This document shows, piece by piece, positions 53,266 through 62,094 of a stretch of DNA of 64,000 bases. Below the pieces are notes generated by a model that did not search any database, was not told where the DNA came from, and worked only from the letters and a program-made list of their open reading frames with translations. Each line of letters opens with the position of its first letter. Position 1 is the stretch's first letter. Source of the DNA: Neobacillus notoginsengisoli (GTDB taxonomy: Bacteria > Bacillota > Bacilli > Bacillales > Cytobacillaceae). Where the stretch lies: positions 1 through 64,000 of the forward strand of contig NZ_QWEG01000006.1 in the NCBI RefSeq assembly GCF_003515685.1. Direction: 5' to 3'. The translations under genes were made by a program, and so were the position numbers.

Positions 53266-53355
53266 GTTGATTGAAGCGAAGGGCGCCGACTCCGGCGGGA
53301 TGTAGCGGCTCCACTGACGCCCCGCGGAAAGCGTGTGCCCGAAGTGGAAATCAAC
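53266..53355. repeat. Interspersed palindromic element, copy D (90 bp, deletion form, inverted)
   Basis: Ends GTTGATT and AATCAAC are kept, but the central hairpin is deleted between GATGTAGCGG and CTCCACTGACGCCCCGCGG. It is opposite in orientation to copies A, B, C and E. It fills the middle of the 355-base gap between bofC and the kinase-like gene; nothing else is seen there. Confidence 0.85.
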
Positions 53356-53381
53356 AGCAAAATTTAACAAAAACTATTGAA

Positions 53382-53404
53382 TAAAAAAAGGCCAACCTCG
53401 GCCC
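53382..53404 (-). terminator. Short terminator after the kinase-like gene
   Basis: GGCC-GAGGTT-GGCC followed by seven T on the minus strand, directly after the stop codon; the stem is short. Confidence 0.6.
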
Positions 53405-53405
53405 G

Positions 53406-54401
53406 TCATACTGAATTAAGTTCATCCTGTATCTTCTTGAAGAATTGCTGCCTTTCCTTAAATTGCCCCATTGTCAGCTCTATTATCTGGTAAAGTAAAT
53501 GTTGATTTGGACTTGCACTATTCTTAAAGATTCTGTTCCATTCCCGTAAAAGATCAGCGGGATACGCAAGAGCGTATAAAAACGCTTTTACACTCATGAA
53601 GGCAGCAAGGTTATTGTATTTTGCCAATTCCTCGAGTGACCAGTGAAGAAATGGCAAGATTCTGTTCGAATATTGAAGGTAATCGAGGACGGGCGGACCA
53701 ATACTGATTAAATCGAAATCAATCAAATAAACCTTACCATTCTTCGAGCGGAGAAAATTATGATGGGCCACATCACCATGCAAGATTACCTGTGTTCCCT
53801 CTGTAAAGAAAGCCTGTTGTTCTTTCATCCCCCGCAGCGCAAATTCAGCCCAACTAATGATTGATTCGGTTGCTTGCCGATTAACAAAATAGTTGATCAT
53901 TGGTTTATTTGCCTTAAACAATTCCAATCTATTTTCCCATTTATCAATAAGCGCTGCTGGAGGAAGAATCGTTTTATACCTTTGAACAATTTGCTGTGTA
54001 ATCGAGTGATATTTTTGCAAAAGCTTTAAGCCTGCAAAGCGGTCTGCCTCTCTTAGAAAAGTAAAAGGGTTCGGATGGGGCTGAATATATTCGAGGATGC
54101 CCCAATACAGTCCGTCGAGGTAATATGGCTTCCGTCTGCCTGGACAAACATACGAGTAAGTATGCGTAAAGCCTTCTTTTTTAAGGGTTGCGGTAAAGGC
54201 CTCCTGAAGCTTCAGGCGATGATAGGAAGTATAGCCTTTAACGATATATTCGCCGATTGCAGATTTCAAAAAAAAGACAGATGGACGGATCATGTCGAGT
54301 TGATCAATTCTCCCCGGAAAACCGGTCCTTAAATAAGAGAGGAGACGATGATGAATATTCTCGTCTCCCTGGTGTTTATCTCCCCTAATCCGCGCTTTCA
54401 T
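53406..54401 (-). CDS. Phosphotransferase-fold protein, CotS/YsxE-like
   Basis: This protein of about 331 residues has an aminoglycoside-phosphotransferase-like kinase fold: catalytic VILHGDVAHHNFL and metal-binding VYLIDFDLIS. Such proteins (CotS, YsxE, YutH) are spore-coat associated in Bacillus, and safA lies directly upstream. The N-terminus is uncertain: the open frame goes back to 54536 inside safA. The ATG at 54401 overlaps safA by 17 bases and has only a weak ribosome site. Substrate unknown. Confidence 0.75.
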   Translation of the reverse strand: MKARIRGDKHQGDENIHHRLLSYLRTGFPGRIDQLDMIRPSVFFLKSAIGEYIVKGYTSYHRLKLQEAFTATLKKEGFTHTYSYVCPGRRKPYYLDGLYWGILEYIQPHPNPFTFLREADRFAGLKLLQKYHSITQQIVQRYKTILPPAALIDKWENRLELFKANKPMINYFVNRQATESIISWAEFALRGMKEQQAFFTEGTQVILHGDVAHHNFLRSKNGKVYLIDFDLISIGPPVLDYLQYSNRILPFLHWSLEELAKYNNLAAFMSVKAFLYALAYPADLLREWNRIFKNSASPNQHLLYQIIELTMGQFKERQQFFKKIQDELNSV

Positions 54402-56592
54402 CGGCGTTTCCGGATTGGAATCCCGATAGTCCGTACGGATGCACAAGTGGCGGCTGGGCAAAAGGAAGCGGCGGTGCAAATATTCTTGGGATGGAAGGAA
54501 TAAATTCCCTTTCCTGTCCTCCTCTTTGCATGCCATCCGATGGCTGTTGTCCCATTTCGGGCATCTGGCCGCCTAATTGTGGCATTTGCTGTTCACCATA
54601 AGGCATCTGCCCCCCAAGAGTCGGAAGTTGGGGACCGAATTGACCCATCATCGGCAATTGTGAACCTGCCTGTTGGGTAGTGCCACCTGGAAACTGAGTT
54701 CCGAACGGAGGCATTCCATATGGTGCTTGCTGACCATAAAATGGCTGACCCATTCCCATCGGATATTGCTGCCCCATCGGCATACCGCCGCCGGCCATTG
54801 GCTGCTGGCCGTACATCGGCTGATCCATTCCCATCGGGTATTGCTGGCCCATCGGCATTCCCCCGCCGGCCATTGGCTGCTGGCCGTACATCGGCTGACC
54901 CATTCCCATCGGGTATTGTTGCCCCATCGGCATACCGCCGCCGGCCATTGGCTGCTGGCCGTACATCGGTTGATCCATTCCCATCGGGTATTGTTGCCCC
55001 ATAGGCATTCCCCCGCCGGTCATTGGCTGCTGGCCGTACATTTGCTGCTCCATTCCCATCGGATATTGCTGCCCCATCGGTATTCTCCCGCCGGTCATTG
55101 GCTGCTGGCCGTACATCGGTTGCTCCATTCCCATCGGATATTGCTGCCCCATCGGCATTCCGTCGCCCATTAGCTGCTGGGCATCATATGGGTACTGCGA
55201 ATATGGATTCCCAGTGTAGCCAATAGGTGATTCATCTATTGTTTCCCCGGTAAAAGAACCTTGTGGACCAAAAGGATACTGTTGAGCTCCAACCTGCATC
55301 GGCTGGCCCATTAAAGGTTGGGAACCACTCCCCATACTATAAGGAAATTGCCCATCCTGCATTGGAACTTGTAGTCCAACCCCCATGCCTGGCTGATAAG
55401 GCGCCGCAGCTCCCCCAACCCCGCCATACTGGCCATGACCCATGTGATGCATATAAGGCATATATGAAGATGATGATGATGATTCATCTTCATATTGCTG
55501 AACAGCCATCGCTCCCGCAACTCCCGGCATCATTCCTTCAGCTCCTGGAACCATTTGAAGCTCTGGATAACATGGGTCCGGTTGAACCATCATTCCTTGC
55601 ACGTGGGGTATAGGGTAACAAGGATCAGCCGCCATCATCCCCTGCACTTCAGGATACGACGGGAACATAGCTCCTGGCATCATTGCCGTTTCGATTGGTG
55701 GGCACGGGAAAACTTCCACCGGCGGGCACGGAACCGGACATGGATGGCAAACCCCAGGCATAACCGGTGTTACAGGAAAGCAATACTCTTCGTATACAAT
55801 TGGCTGTTCTTCATACACCGGCATTACCGGTGCAGGTGCTGGCAGCGGCTGGATTGGCATTTCCTTTACGGGCTTCACTGGCATTTGCTTTACAGGCTGC
55901 ACTGGTACTTCCTTTACAGGCTTCACAGGCATTTCCTTTACAGGCTTTACTGGCATTTCCTTTATTGGCTGCACTGGTACTTCCTTCACAGGCACTTCCT
56001 TGACTTGTTTTGGCGGAAGTGGTGGCGGAGCTGGCACTGGCATTACTTTCACAGGCTGTAATGGCACTTCCTTTTTTGGAGGAAGCGGAATTTCTTTTTT
56101 AGGCGCGATTGGCACCTCTTTTTTCACTTTGATCGGCATTTCTTTTTTCGGCATAACTGGAACTTCCTTCTTTGGCGTAACAGGCATATTGGCCAAGTTC
56201 ATAAAATAATAATTATCGATGTCCACTTCCTGGATAGGCTGCTGTGGAGTAAACGGCGTGACAGGAGATTCTACTGCTATTGGCTGGGCGGGAACTGGCA
56301 CGTCTGGTGATTCCTCAGGCTGCAGTGGCTTGATATTGGCAAAAGGGTGCTCAGCTTTTGGGACTTCTTTTTTTACCCCGAAGTTTATGGCCGCCCCCGG
56401 TTTCGTCGCGCCAGCAGAATCGCTTTTTTTAACACTTCCGCCTGCTGACGGGACCTTTACTTTCATACCGGGCATAATCATATCAGGGTTGCTGAGCTGT
56501 GAATTCATTTTCTTCAGCTCTTCAAAATTCACGCCGTACTTCTTGGCGATCTTCCAAAGAGTATCCCCTTTCTGTACGATATGGATCTTCAC
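54385..56592 (-). CDS. safA: Spore coat morphogenetic protein SafA, with expanded repeats
   Basis: This 735-residue protein has an N-terminal LysM domain (KIHIVQKGDTLWKIAKKYGV, about 1-50) that targets the spore cortex/coat interface. Next is an 8-residue repeat region rich in K, E, M, P and V (KEMPVKPV type, about 140-255), a cysteine- and proline-containing segment, six 25-residue repeats (GGGMPMGQQYPMGMEQPMYG type) and a Q/G/P-rich tail. SafA recruits inner-coat proteins and binds SpoVID. It is far longer than B. subtilis SafA (about 390 residues). The GTG at 56592 has AGGAGG in place. Confidence 0.93.
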   Translation of the reverse strand: MKIHIVQKGDTLWKIAKKYGVNFEELKKMNSQLSNPDMIMPGMKVKVPSAGGSVKKSDSAGATKPGAAINFGVKKEVPKAEHPFANIKPLQPEESPDVPVPAQPIAVESPVTPFTPQQPIQEVDIDNYYFMNLANMPVTPKKEVPVMPKKEMPIKVKKEVPIAPKKEIPLPPKKEVPLQPVKVMPVPAPPPLPPKQVKEVPVKEVPVQPIKEMPVKPVKEMPVKPVKEVPVQPVKQMPVKPVKEMPIQPLPAPAPVMPVYEEQPIVYEEYCFPVTPVMPGVCHPCPVPCPPVEVFPCPPIETAMMPGAMFPSYPEVQGMMAADPCYPIPHVQGMMVQPDPCYPELQMVPGAEGMMPGVAGAMAVQQYEDESSSSSSYMPYMHHMGHGQYGGVGGAAAPYQPGMGVGLQVPMQDGQFPYSMGSGSQPLMGQPMQVGAQQYPFGPQGSFTGETIDESPIGYTGNPYSQYPYDAQQLMGDGMPMGQQYPMGMEQPMYGQQPMTGGRIPMGQQYPMGMEQQMYGQQPMTGGGMPMGQQYPMGMDQPMYGQQPMAGGGMPMGQQYPMGMGQPMYGQQPMAGGGMPMGQQYPMGMDQPMYGQQPMAGGGMPMGQQYPMGMGQPFYGQQAPYGMPPFGTQFPGGTTQQAGSQLPMMGQFGPQLPTLGGQMPYGEQQMPQLGGQMPEMGQQPSDGMQRGGQEREFIPSIPRIFAPPLPFAQPPLVHPYGLSGFQSGNADESAD
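54727..55166. repeat. Six in-frame 75-bp repeats within safA
   Basis: Each unit codes for a 25-residue segment of the type MPMGQQYPMGM(E/D/G)QPMYGQ. Copies differ mainly at one acidic/glycine position and A/T before GGG. The high DNA identity between units suggests recent slippage or recombination. Confidence 0.9.
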
Positions 56593-56624
56593 TCTGATTT
56601 CCCTCCTATGGCATAAGTCCATAT

Positions 56625-56650
56625 AGTGTATGTTGGTGTGGGCAAAATGC
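56625..56650 (-). promoter_or_regulatory. Possible SigE-type promoter of safA
   Basis: CATACACT (56625-56632) fits the SigE -10 consensus CATACANT, and GCATTTT (56644-56650) resembles a SigE -35. The 11-base spacer is shorter than usual. B. subtilis safA is expressed early in the mother cell. Confidence 0.45.
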
Positions 56651-56810
56651 TAACAATCTACATAAAAAGTTATGCAAGTGCCGCTTCCTTTATGATTGGG
56701 GCCAGTCCAAGGGAAACTACGGCCCATCAGACACTGCAGATGCTTGAAGGGTTATGGTAAAATAGAGAGTATCGACTGTTTAGGTGAAATTTCGTTTTGG
56801 GAGTGGTACT

Positions 56811-57353
56811 ATGGGTGAGGAAAAAAAGCTGCTAGGTGAAGAACGGAGGCTTCAGATTCTTTCCCTTTTAAAGAATAGTGAATCCCCGATTACAGGGAGC
56901 GAATTGGCAGCATTTGCAAAAGTAAGCCGGCAAATCATTGTAGGGGATATTACCTTACTTAAAGCAAAGGGCGAGCCAATCATCGCGACTAGCCAGGGTT
57001 ATCTGTATTTTAGCCATTCACCGCTCTCCCCGGTTTTTGAAAAGATCATTGCCTGCTGTCATGCCCCGGATCAGACGGAAGACGAGCTTTTACTAATCGT
57101 GAATGAAGGGGTTACAGTGAGGGATGTGAAAATCGAACATCCTGTTTACGGTGACTTGACAGCCTCCATTATGGTTTCGAACACCGCCGAGGTAAGCCAA
57201 TTTATGCAAAAGATCAAGACGACGAAAGCAGCCTTTTTATCCGAGCTGACTGGAGGGTATCATTTGCATACATTAGCGGCCGCTTCGGAACAAGCGCTGA
57301 CTAAGGCAGAAAAAGCATTGCACGAAGCCGGGTTCCTTATTGAAATTGGGTGA
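56811..57353 (+). CDS. niaR: NAD biosynthesis repressor NiaR (YrxA)
   Basis: This 180-residue protein has an N-terminal HTH_11 winged helix (RRLQILSLLKNSESPITGSE; VSRQIIVGDITLL) and a C-terminal 3H domain with three histidines (IEHPVYGDL; GYHLHTL) that bind nicotinic acid with a metal. NiaR represses de novo NAD genes. In B. subtilis nadBCA and nifS lie between safA and niaR; none are present here. GGGAG lies before the ATG at 56811, giving the B. subtilis length. Confidence 0.93.
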   Translation: MGEEKKLLGEERRLQILSLLKNSESPITGSELAAFAKVSRQIIVGDITLLKAKGEPIIATSQGYLYFSHSPLSPVFEKIIACCHAPDQTEDELLLIVNEGVTVRDVKIEHPVYGDLTASIMVSNTAEVSQFMQKIKTTKAAFLSELTGGYHLHTLAAASEQALTKAEKALHEAGFLIEIG

Positions 57354-57362
57354 AATACATAA

Positions 57363-57402
57363 AAGCGTCTGGATCCTTCCAAAGGATTCAGACGCTTTTT
57401 TA
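57363..57402 (+). terminator. Terminator after niaR
   Basis: GCGTCTG.ATCCTT and AAGGAT.CAGACGC pair with one mismatch around CC, followed by TTTTTT. Confidence 0.9.
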
Positions 57403-57412
57403 TAGTAAATTT

Positions 57413-57539
57413 GTTGATTGCCGCTACGGGCACACGCTTTCCGCGGGGCGTCAGTGGAGCCTCCTCGGCGCTAGCGCCTGTGGGGTCTCCACCTTGCCGC
57501 TACATCCCGCCGGAGTCGGTGCCCTTCGCTTTAATCAAC
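57413..57539. repeat. Interspersed palindromic element, copy E (127 bp, most complete short form)
   Basis: GTTGATT-N8-GGGCAC at the left and GTGCCC-N8-AATCAAC at the right are inverted repeats. The interior folds GTGGAG...GGCGC-TA-GCGCC...CTCCAC. It lies between the convergent niaR and pheB, immediately after the niaR terminator and 8 bases from the pheB stop codon. Confidence 0.92.
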
Positions 57540-57546
57540 ATCAGTT

Positions 57547-58002
57547 TTACGCCCCTGTCCCAAGGATTTCGACTTTTTCTACAAAATCGAGGCCCCGCAA
57601 TCTTTCGAGCAGGTCTTCAATATCTCCCTGCATTTGCGTTGTATTCATAGAAAGGGTGACATTGGCTCTTCCCTGCAACGGAATGGTCTGATGGATGGTC
57701 AGGACATTGCAGCCGGCTTCAGCCACAAGGCCAAGCAGGCGGGACAGAACCCCGGAACGGTCTTCCAAATGGAAAATGACCGTAATCAAACTCTCTTTCA
57801 CAATTGACGCAAAAGGGAAAACGGTGTCCCTGTATTTGTAATAAGCGCTTCTGCTTAAATCCACTTGCGCAGTTGCTTCGCCAATGGACTCAACTTTCCC
57901 CCGGTCAATCAATTCCTTTGCTTCCAATGTTTTTTTCATGACATCGGGAAGGGCATCTTCCCGAACTAGATAAAACTTTTTATCAAACCGGCTTGACTTC
58001 AT
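57547..58002 (-). CDS. pheB: ACT domain protein PheB
   Basis: This 151-residue protein has an N-terminal helical region with a helix-turn-helix look ([17 protein letters not shown]) and a C-terminal ACT domain ([20 protein letters not shown]). The family is called PheB from its place beside pheA and a possible role in phenylalanine control, but its function is not settled. Here pheA is absent downstream; element E and niaR follow. It lies 22 bases after obg. Confidence 0.9.
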   Translation of the reverse strand: MKSSRFDKKFYLVREDALPDVMKKTLEAKELIDRGKVESIGEATAQVDLSRSAYYKYRDTVFPFASIVKESLITVIFHLEDRSGVLSRLLGLVAEAGCNVLTIHQTIPLQGRANVTLSMNTTQMQGDIEDLLERLRGLDFVEKVEILGTGA

Positions 58003-58024
58003 ACAGACACCTCTTCACGGAACT

Positions 58025-59317
58025 TTACTCTACAAATTCGAATTCAAACTCAAGTAACCGAACCGTGTCACCGTCACTTGCCCCTCTTTCCCTCAGGGCA
58101 TCGTCAATACCCATCCCGCGCAGCTGCCGCGCGAAACGCTTAACAGACTCATCGCGTGAGAAGTCGGTCATTTTAAACAGGCGTTCCACACTGTCGCCGG
58201 AAAGGACATAAGCACCATCCGGATCCCTCGTAATTTTGAAATCACGCTCTTCCTTCTCATGCTTATAAACAACCCGGTTAACATCCGTATCAACGAGTGC
58301 TTCTTCATGAATAGGAAATTCGGGAGTTTCCGCAATCTTATCGGCAATCGCAAACAGCAAGTCTCTCAGGCCTTGCCTGGTGATGGCCGAAATCGGAAAA
58401 ACAGGGAACTCTTCTTCAAGCTGCTCCTTGAACTTTGCCAGGTTTTCCACGGCTTCCGGCATATCCATTTTATTGGCGACAATAATTTGCGGCCTTTCAG
58501 TCAGCCGAAGATTATATTGTTTGAGCTCAGCATTAATTTTTGTGTAATCCTCAAAAGGGTCTCGCCCTTCCGTCGCGGCCATATCAATTACATGGACAAT
58601 GACACGCGTCCTTTCAATATGCCTTAAAAACTGATGTCCAAGGCCTACTCCCTGATGGGCCCCTTCAATCAGACCGGGAAGGTCCGCCATAACGAAACTG
58701 CGGCCGTCGTCCGTTTCCACGACCCCAAGATTCGGGACTATCGTCGTAAAGTGATATTCTGCAATTTTTGGTTTTGCAGAGGAAACAACCGAAAGCAGAG
58801 TCGATTTTCCTACACTTGGGAAGCCGACAAGCCCTACATCCGCAAGCAGCTTCAGCTCAAGAACGACATTCCGCTCCTGGCCCGGCTCGCCTTTTTCAGA
58901 AAGCTCGGGTGCCGGATTTGCCGGAGTGGCGAACCTCGAGTTCCCTCTTCCGCCGCGGCCGCCCCTCGCAATGATCGCTTTTTGCCCATGTTCGACCAAA
59001 TCGGCTATAATTTCGTTTGTTTCCTCATCATAAACGACCGTGCCCGGCGGAACTTTGACAACCATGTCTTTCGCATTTTTGCCATGCTGGTTCTTGGACA
59101 TGCCGTGTTCTCCGCGCGTAGCTTTAAAATGGCGCTGGTAGCGAAAATCCATCAGCGTGCTCAGGCCTTCTTCAACCTCAAATACAACATTCGCGCCTGA
59201 ACCGCCGTCTCCACCAGCCGGCCCGCCCTTTGGCACATATTTTTCCCGGCGGAAAGCAACCATCCCGTCGCCTCCATCGCCGCCTTTTATATAAATTTTC
59301 ACTTGATCAACAAACAT
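58025..59317 (-). CDS. obg: Obg/CgtA GTPase
   Basis: This essential 430-residue GTPase links 50S ribosome assembly, stress response and sporulation. It has a glycine-rich Obg fold ([34 protein letters not shown]), G domain ([22 protein letters not shown]) and a C-terminal OCT domain (about 350-430). ATG start. It lies 65 bases after spo0B; the spo0B-obg pair is conserved. Confidence 0.97.
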   Translation of the reverse strand: MFVDQVKIYIKGGDGGDGMVAFRREKYVPKGGPAGGDGGSGANVVFEVEEGLSTLMDFRYQRHFKATRGEHGMSKNQHGKNAKDMVVKVPPGTVVYDEETNEIIADLVEHGQKAIIARGGRGGRGNSRFATPANPAPELSEKGEPGQERNVVLELKLLADVGLVGFPSVGKSTLLSVVSSAKPKIAEYHFTTIVPNLGVVETDDGRSFVMADLPGLIEGAHQGVGLGHQFLRHIERTRVIVHVIDMAATEGRDPFEDYTKINAELKQYNLRLTERPQIIVANKMDMPEAVENLAKFKEQLEEEFPVFPISAITRQGLRDLLFAIADKIAETPEFPIHEEALVDTDVNRVVYKHEKEERDFKITRDPDGAYVLSGDSVERLFKMTDFSRDESVKRFARQLRGMGIDDALRERGASDGDTVRLLEFEFEFVE

Positions 59318-59382
59318 TTTTTACTTCCTCCAGTCTGGCCATCCCATCATCCATAACATGGCGAGATTCATTTCCCCTATTA

Positions 59383-59922
59383 TTAGCGGAACGGCATAAA
59401 TACTTTCAGGGTAAGCTCACGGTCGGAGAAATTGCTGACAGAAATGTCGAGCTCGTTCTGCTCCTCAAGGAAAGCATTAATGAGCTTAGTCCTTACTATC
59501 TTTCCGCTAAATTCAAAAAAGAAACAAATCCCATCTTTCACCTGATCAATGCAGATGGAGAGGTTATTTTCTTGAAATTCTTCTACGGCAAAATCCAACA
59601 CGGAAAAGAAAGCGGCAGTCCACTTCGTAAGGACCTTTTCATCTACCGGCCCCGATTGTGTTTCATTTTCTTTGAGCACTTCATATTCAAGATGAAAATG
59701 ATGTTTTTCCCAATTTGCCTTTAAAAGCAACGAAGCAAACATGGGCATTTTTATATTGGATAGTTTCGATTCCTGCTGGGTCTCAATAATTATTTCGTCG
59801 ATGATGGCTTTGGCGCGATCCATTTTGTCCAAATCAAGATTCCCTTTGATGAGCTGCAATCTGTTCAGCCAATCATGGCGGGAATGCCTGAGCACCTCGA
59901 CAATATCCCAATTCTTCTCCAT
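59383..59922 (-). CDS. spo0B: Sporulation phosphotransferase Spo0B
   Basis: Spo0B passes phosphate from Spo0F to Spo0A in the sporulation phosphorelay. The 179-residue protein has the phosphorylated histidine in LRHSRHDWLNRLQLIKGN (H16, equivalent to the B. subtilis H30 site) in a helical hairpin, then a degenerate kinase-like C-terminal domain. AAGGAG precedes the ATG. It is separated from rpmA by about 1.1 kb of repeats and the rpmA terminator, so it needs its own promoter; none was clear. Confidence 0.92.
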   Translation of the reverse strand: MEKNWDIVEVLRHSRHDWLNRLQLIKGNLDLDKMDRAKAIIDEIIIETQQESKLSNIKMPMFASLLLKANWEKHHFHLEYEVLKENETQSGPVDEKVLTKWTAAFFSVLDFAVEEFQENNLSICIDQVKDGICFFFEFSGKIVRTKLINAFLEEQNELDISVSNFSDRELTLKVFMPFR

Positions 59923-60033
59923 ACTCTACTCCTTGTTTCCAACGCCGTTTGCCCATAGTATAACAAAAAAAGTAAGCCGCGTATGCAAATTTGAACTGCT
60001 TAGGAAAAATACGGTATGTACGCGCTATTTGGC

Positions 60034-60915
60034 TGTTAATCACCACTCCGGGCACACGCTTGCCGCGGGACGAAGCTTCTACCTGAACATCTTCATGAGA
60101 AATCTATGAATTGGCTCCGCGCTGCTTTGCGACGAGCTGAAGTTCGCTTCCTCGAATATTTGGCGCAGGAGCATCCAAAGAGTTTATGCGACTGCATGGC
60201 CGCTTTGGAACGGATTACTGTCGCATAGAAAGCTGTTATGCGACTGCATCGCCGCTCTGGAACGGATTCCTGTCGCATAGAAAGCACTTATGCGACTACA
60301 AGCCCGCTCTGGAACGAATTCCTGTCGCATAGAAAGCGTTTATGCGAATGCATGGCTGCTTTGGAACGAATTCCTGTCGCATAGAAAACGTTTATGCGAC
60401 TGCATCGCCGCTCTGGAACGGAATGGTGTCGCATAGAAAGCGTTTATGCGACACCATGGTTGCTTTGGAACGAAATTGTGTCGCATAGAAAGCGCTTATG
60501 CGACTGCATGGCCGCTCTGGAACGAATTCTTGTCGCATAGAAAGCGTTTATGCGACTACAAGCCCGCGCTGGAACGGATTCCTGTCGCATAGAAAGCGCT
60601 TATGCGACTGCAGTGCTGCTCTGGAACGAATTCCTGTCGCATAGAAAGCGCTTATGCGACTACAAGCCCGATCTGGAACGGATTACTGTCGCATAGCGAG
60701 CGTTTATGCGACTGCATGGCCGCTCTGGAATGAAATTGTGTCGCATAGAAAGCGTTTATGCGACTGCATGGCCGCTCTGGAACGAATTCCTGTCGCATAG
60801 AAAGCGCTTATGCGACTACAAGCCCGATCAGAAAACGGATCCTGTCGCATAGCGAGCGCCCCGAAGGAAATGCGATACCATTTTCGAAGAGCCGGTGCCC
60901 CTCGATCCAATCAAC
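60034..60915. repeat. Interspersed element copy F, expanded to 882 bp by array 2
   Basis: The left end GTTAATCACCACTCCGGGCA (60034-60053) with CACGCTTGCCGCGGGA matches the left arm of copy E. The right end GCCGGTGCCCCTCGATCC then AATCAAC (60892-60915) matches its right arm. Between them the normal hairpin core is replaced by a 52-bp tandem array. It fills the gap between rpmA and spo0B; no gene is present. Confidence 0.75.
60168..60868. repeat. Tandem array 2 of the 52-bp palindromic unit (about 14 copies)
   Basis: Units start with GTCGCATA at 60220 and then every 52 bases exactly to 60844 (13 starts), with a partial unit before the first. The palindrome is GTCGCATA-GAAAGCG-N2-TATGCGAC; the linker is of the type TGCATGGCCGCTCTGGAACG. 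Loop and linker differ from array 1 in a consistent way. In the unit at 60423-60457 the arms extend to 13 bp (ATGGTGTCGCATA / TATGCGACACCAT). Confidence 0.95.
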
Positions 60916-60961
60916 GGAGTTAAAATAAACATTAACCTTCTTCCAAACCTACACCTTTGAA

Positions 60962-60996
60962 CAAAAAAAGACCCCGGCCGTGAAGGCCAGAGTCTC
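60962..60996 (-). terminator. Terminator after rpmA
   Basis: AGACTCTGGCC and GGCCGGGGTCT pair with two mismatches or wobbles on the minus strand, followed by seven T. Confidence 0.88.
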
Positions 60997-61015
60997 CGTT
61001 GTGTATAACTTAAAC

Positions 61016-61309
<294 letters not shown>

Positions 61310-61657
61310 TTATTCCACCTCCTGGTTTTTGAAGGTAATTCGTATGTGCTGCCCGTATTCTTCCTCGATCGTCTTCAGCTGGAAGTACATTCCCTCAAGG
61401 AGGACCTGAATTTTCTCCCGCTCCTGCGCTGGCAGGTTATCCTGAATTTCGCAGCGGAGCAAGCCTTCATCATAGTCAATCTCCGTTAGAGGAACAACTC
61501 CTGTCATTTCATGGATTGCATTGATTGCCCCAATCGAAACAGCGGATGCGCCTGCGCAGACGATATCCTTGCCCCTCTCGGCAAAAAATGCATGCCCTGA
61601 AATCGAAAACGAACGAATCAGTCCGGTTTCATTCCGGGTAATGGTTACATCAATCAT
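61310..61657 (-). CDS. prp: Ribosomal-processing cysteine protease Prp (YsxB)
   Basis: This 115-residue protease has the catalytic pair H22 (ISGHAFF) and C34 (GKDIVCAGASA). It trims the N-terminus of L27, the next gene; the stop codon abuts the rpmA start. It lies 11 bases after rplU. Confidence 0.94.
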   Translation of the reverse strand: MIDVTITRNETGLIRSFSISGHAFFAERGKDIVCAGASAVSIGAINAIHEMTGVVPLTEIDYDEGLLRCEIQDNLPAQEREKIQVLLEGMYFQLKTIEEEYGQHIRITFKNQEVE

Positions 61658-61668
61658 AAAATCACGCC

Positions 61669-61977
61669 TTATGCGTTGATTTTGCCGATGACAACTTTAG
61701 TGTACGGTTGGCGATGACCTTGCTTTCTACGATAGTTTTTCTTCGCCTTGTACTTGAAAACAATGATTTTCTTCGCACGGCCCTGCTTTTCAACAGTAGC
61801 TGTTACAGAAGCGCCTTCAACAACCGGGCTTCCAACTTTCACGTTTTCTCCGCCTACGAAAAGAACTTTATCAAAAGTAACTGTTTCGCCTGCTTCTGCG
61901 TTAAGCTTTTCGATGTAGATGGCTTGGCCTTCTTCTACACGGATTTGCTTACCGCCAGTTTCGATAATTGCGTACAT
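61669..61977 (-). CDS. rplU: 50S ribosomal protein bL21
   Basis: This 102-residue protein has [20 protein letters not shown] at the start and [19 protein letters not shown] at the end. Six extra upstream codons in frame are excluded by GAGGAGGTG placed before the ATG at 61977. It has its own promoter and a structured leader. Confidence 0.97.
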   Translation of the reverse strand: MYAIIETGGKQIRVEEGQAIYIEKLNAEAGETVTFDKVLFVGGENVKVGSPVVEGASVTATVEKQGRAKKIIVFKYKAKKNYRRKQGHRQPYTKVVIGKINA

Positions 61978-61983
61978 GAACTT

Positions 61984-62088
61984 GCACCTCCTCAAAGTCT
62001 AAGACTCGCCATCGCAGGCGTTTTGCAAAAGCAAAAGCTTATAGCCTGGTCCTGAGCGGTTGTAGCACGGGTGCGCTACAAACATAAC
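61984..62088 (-). promoter_or_regulatory. rplU leader, probably the L21 autoregulatory leader
   Basis: This transcribed leader of about 110 bases contains GTAGCGCACCCGTGCTAC (perfect stem-loop), AAGCTTTTGCTTTTGCAAAA and CGCCTGCGATGGCG before the ribosome site. The position and structure fit the L21 leader family of bacilli, thought to be bound by L21. Confidence 0.65.
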
Positions 62089-62094
62089 ATGAAA

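Noticed and set aside
54673-55173. Plus-strand repetitive frame opposite safA, with a second one at 55495-56061
   Set aside because: These are mirror frames of the safA repeats, rich in H, R and W with no sensible fold or start.
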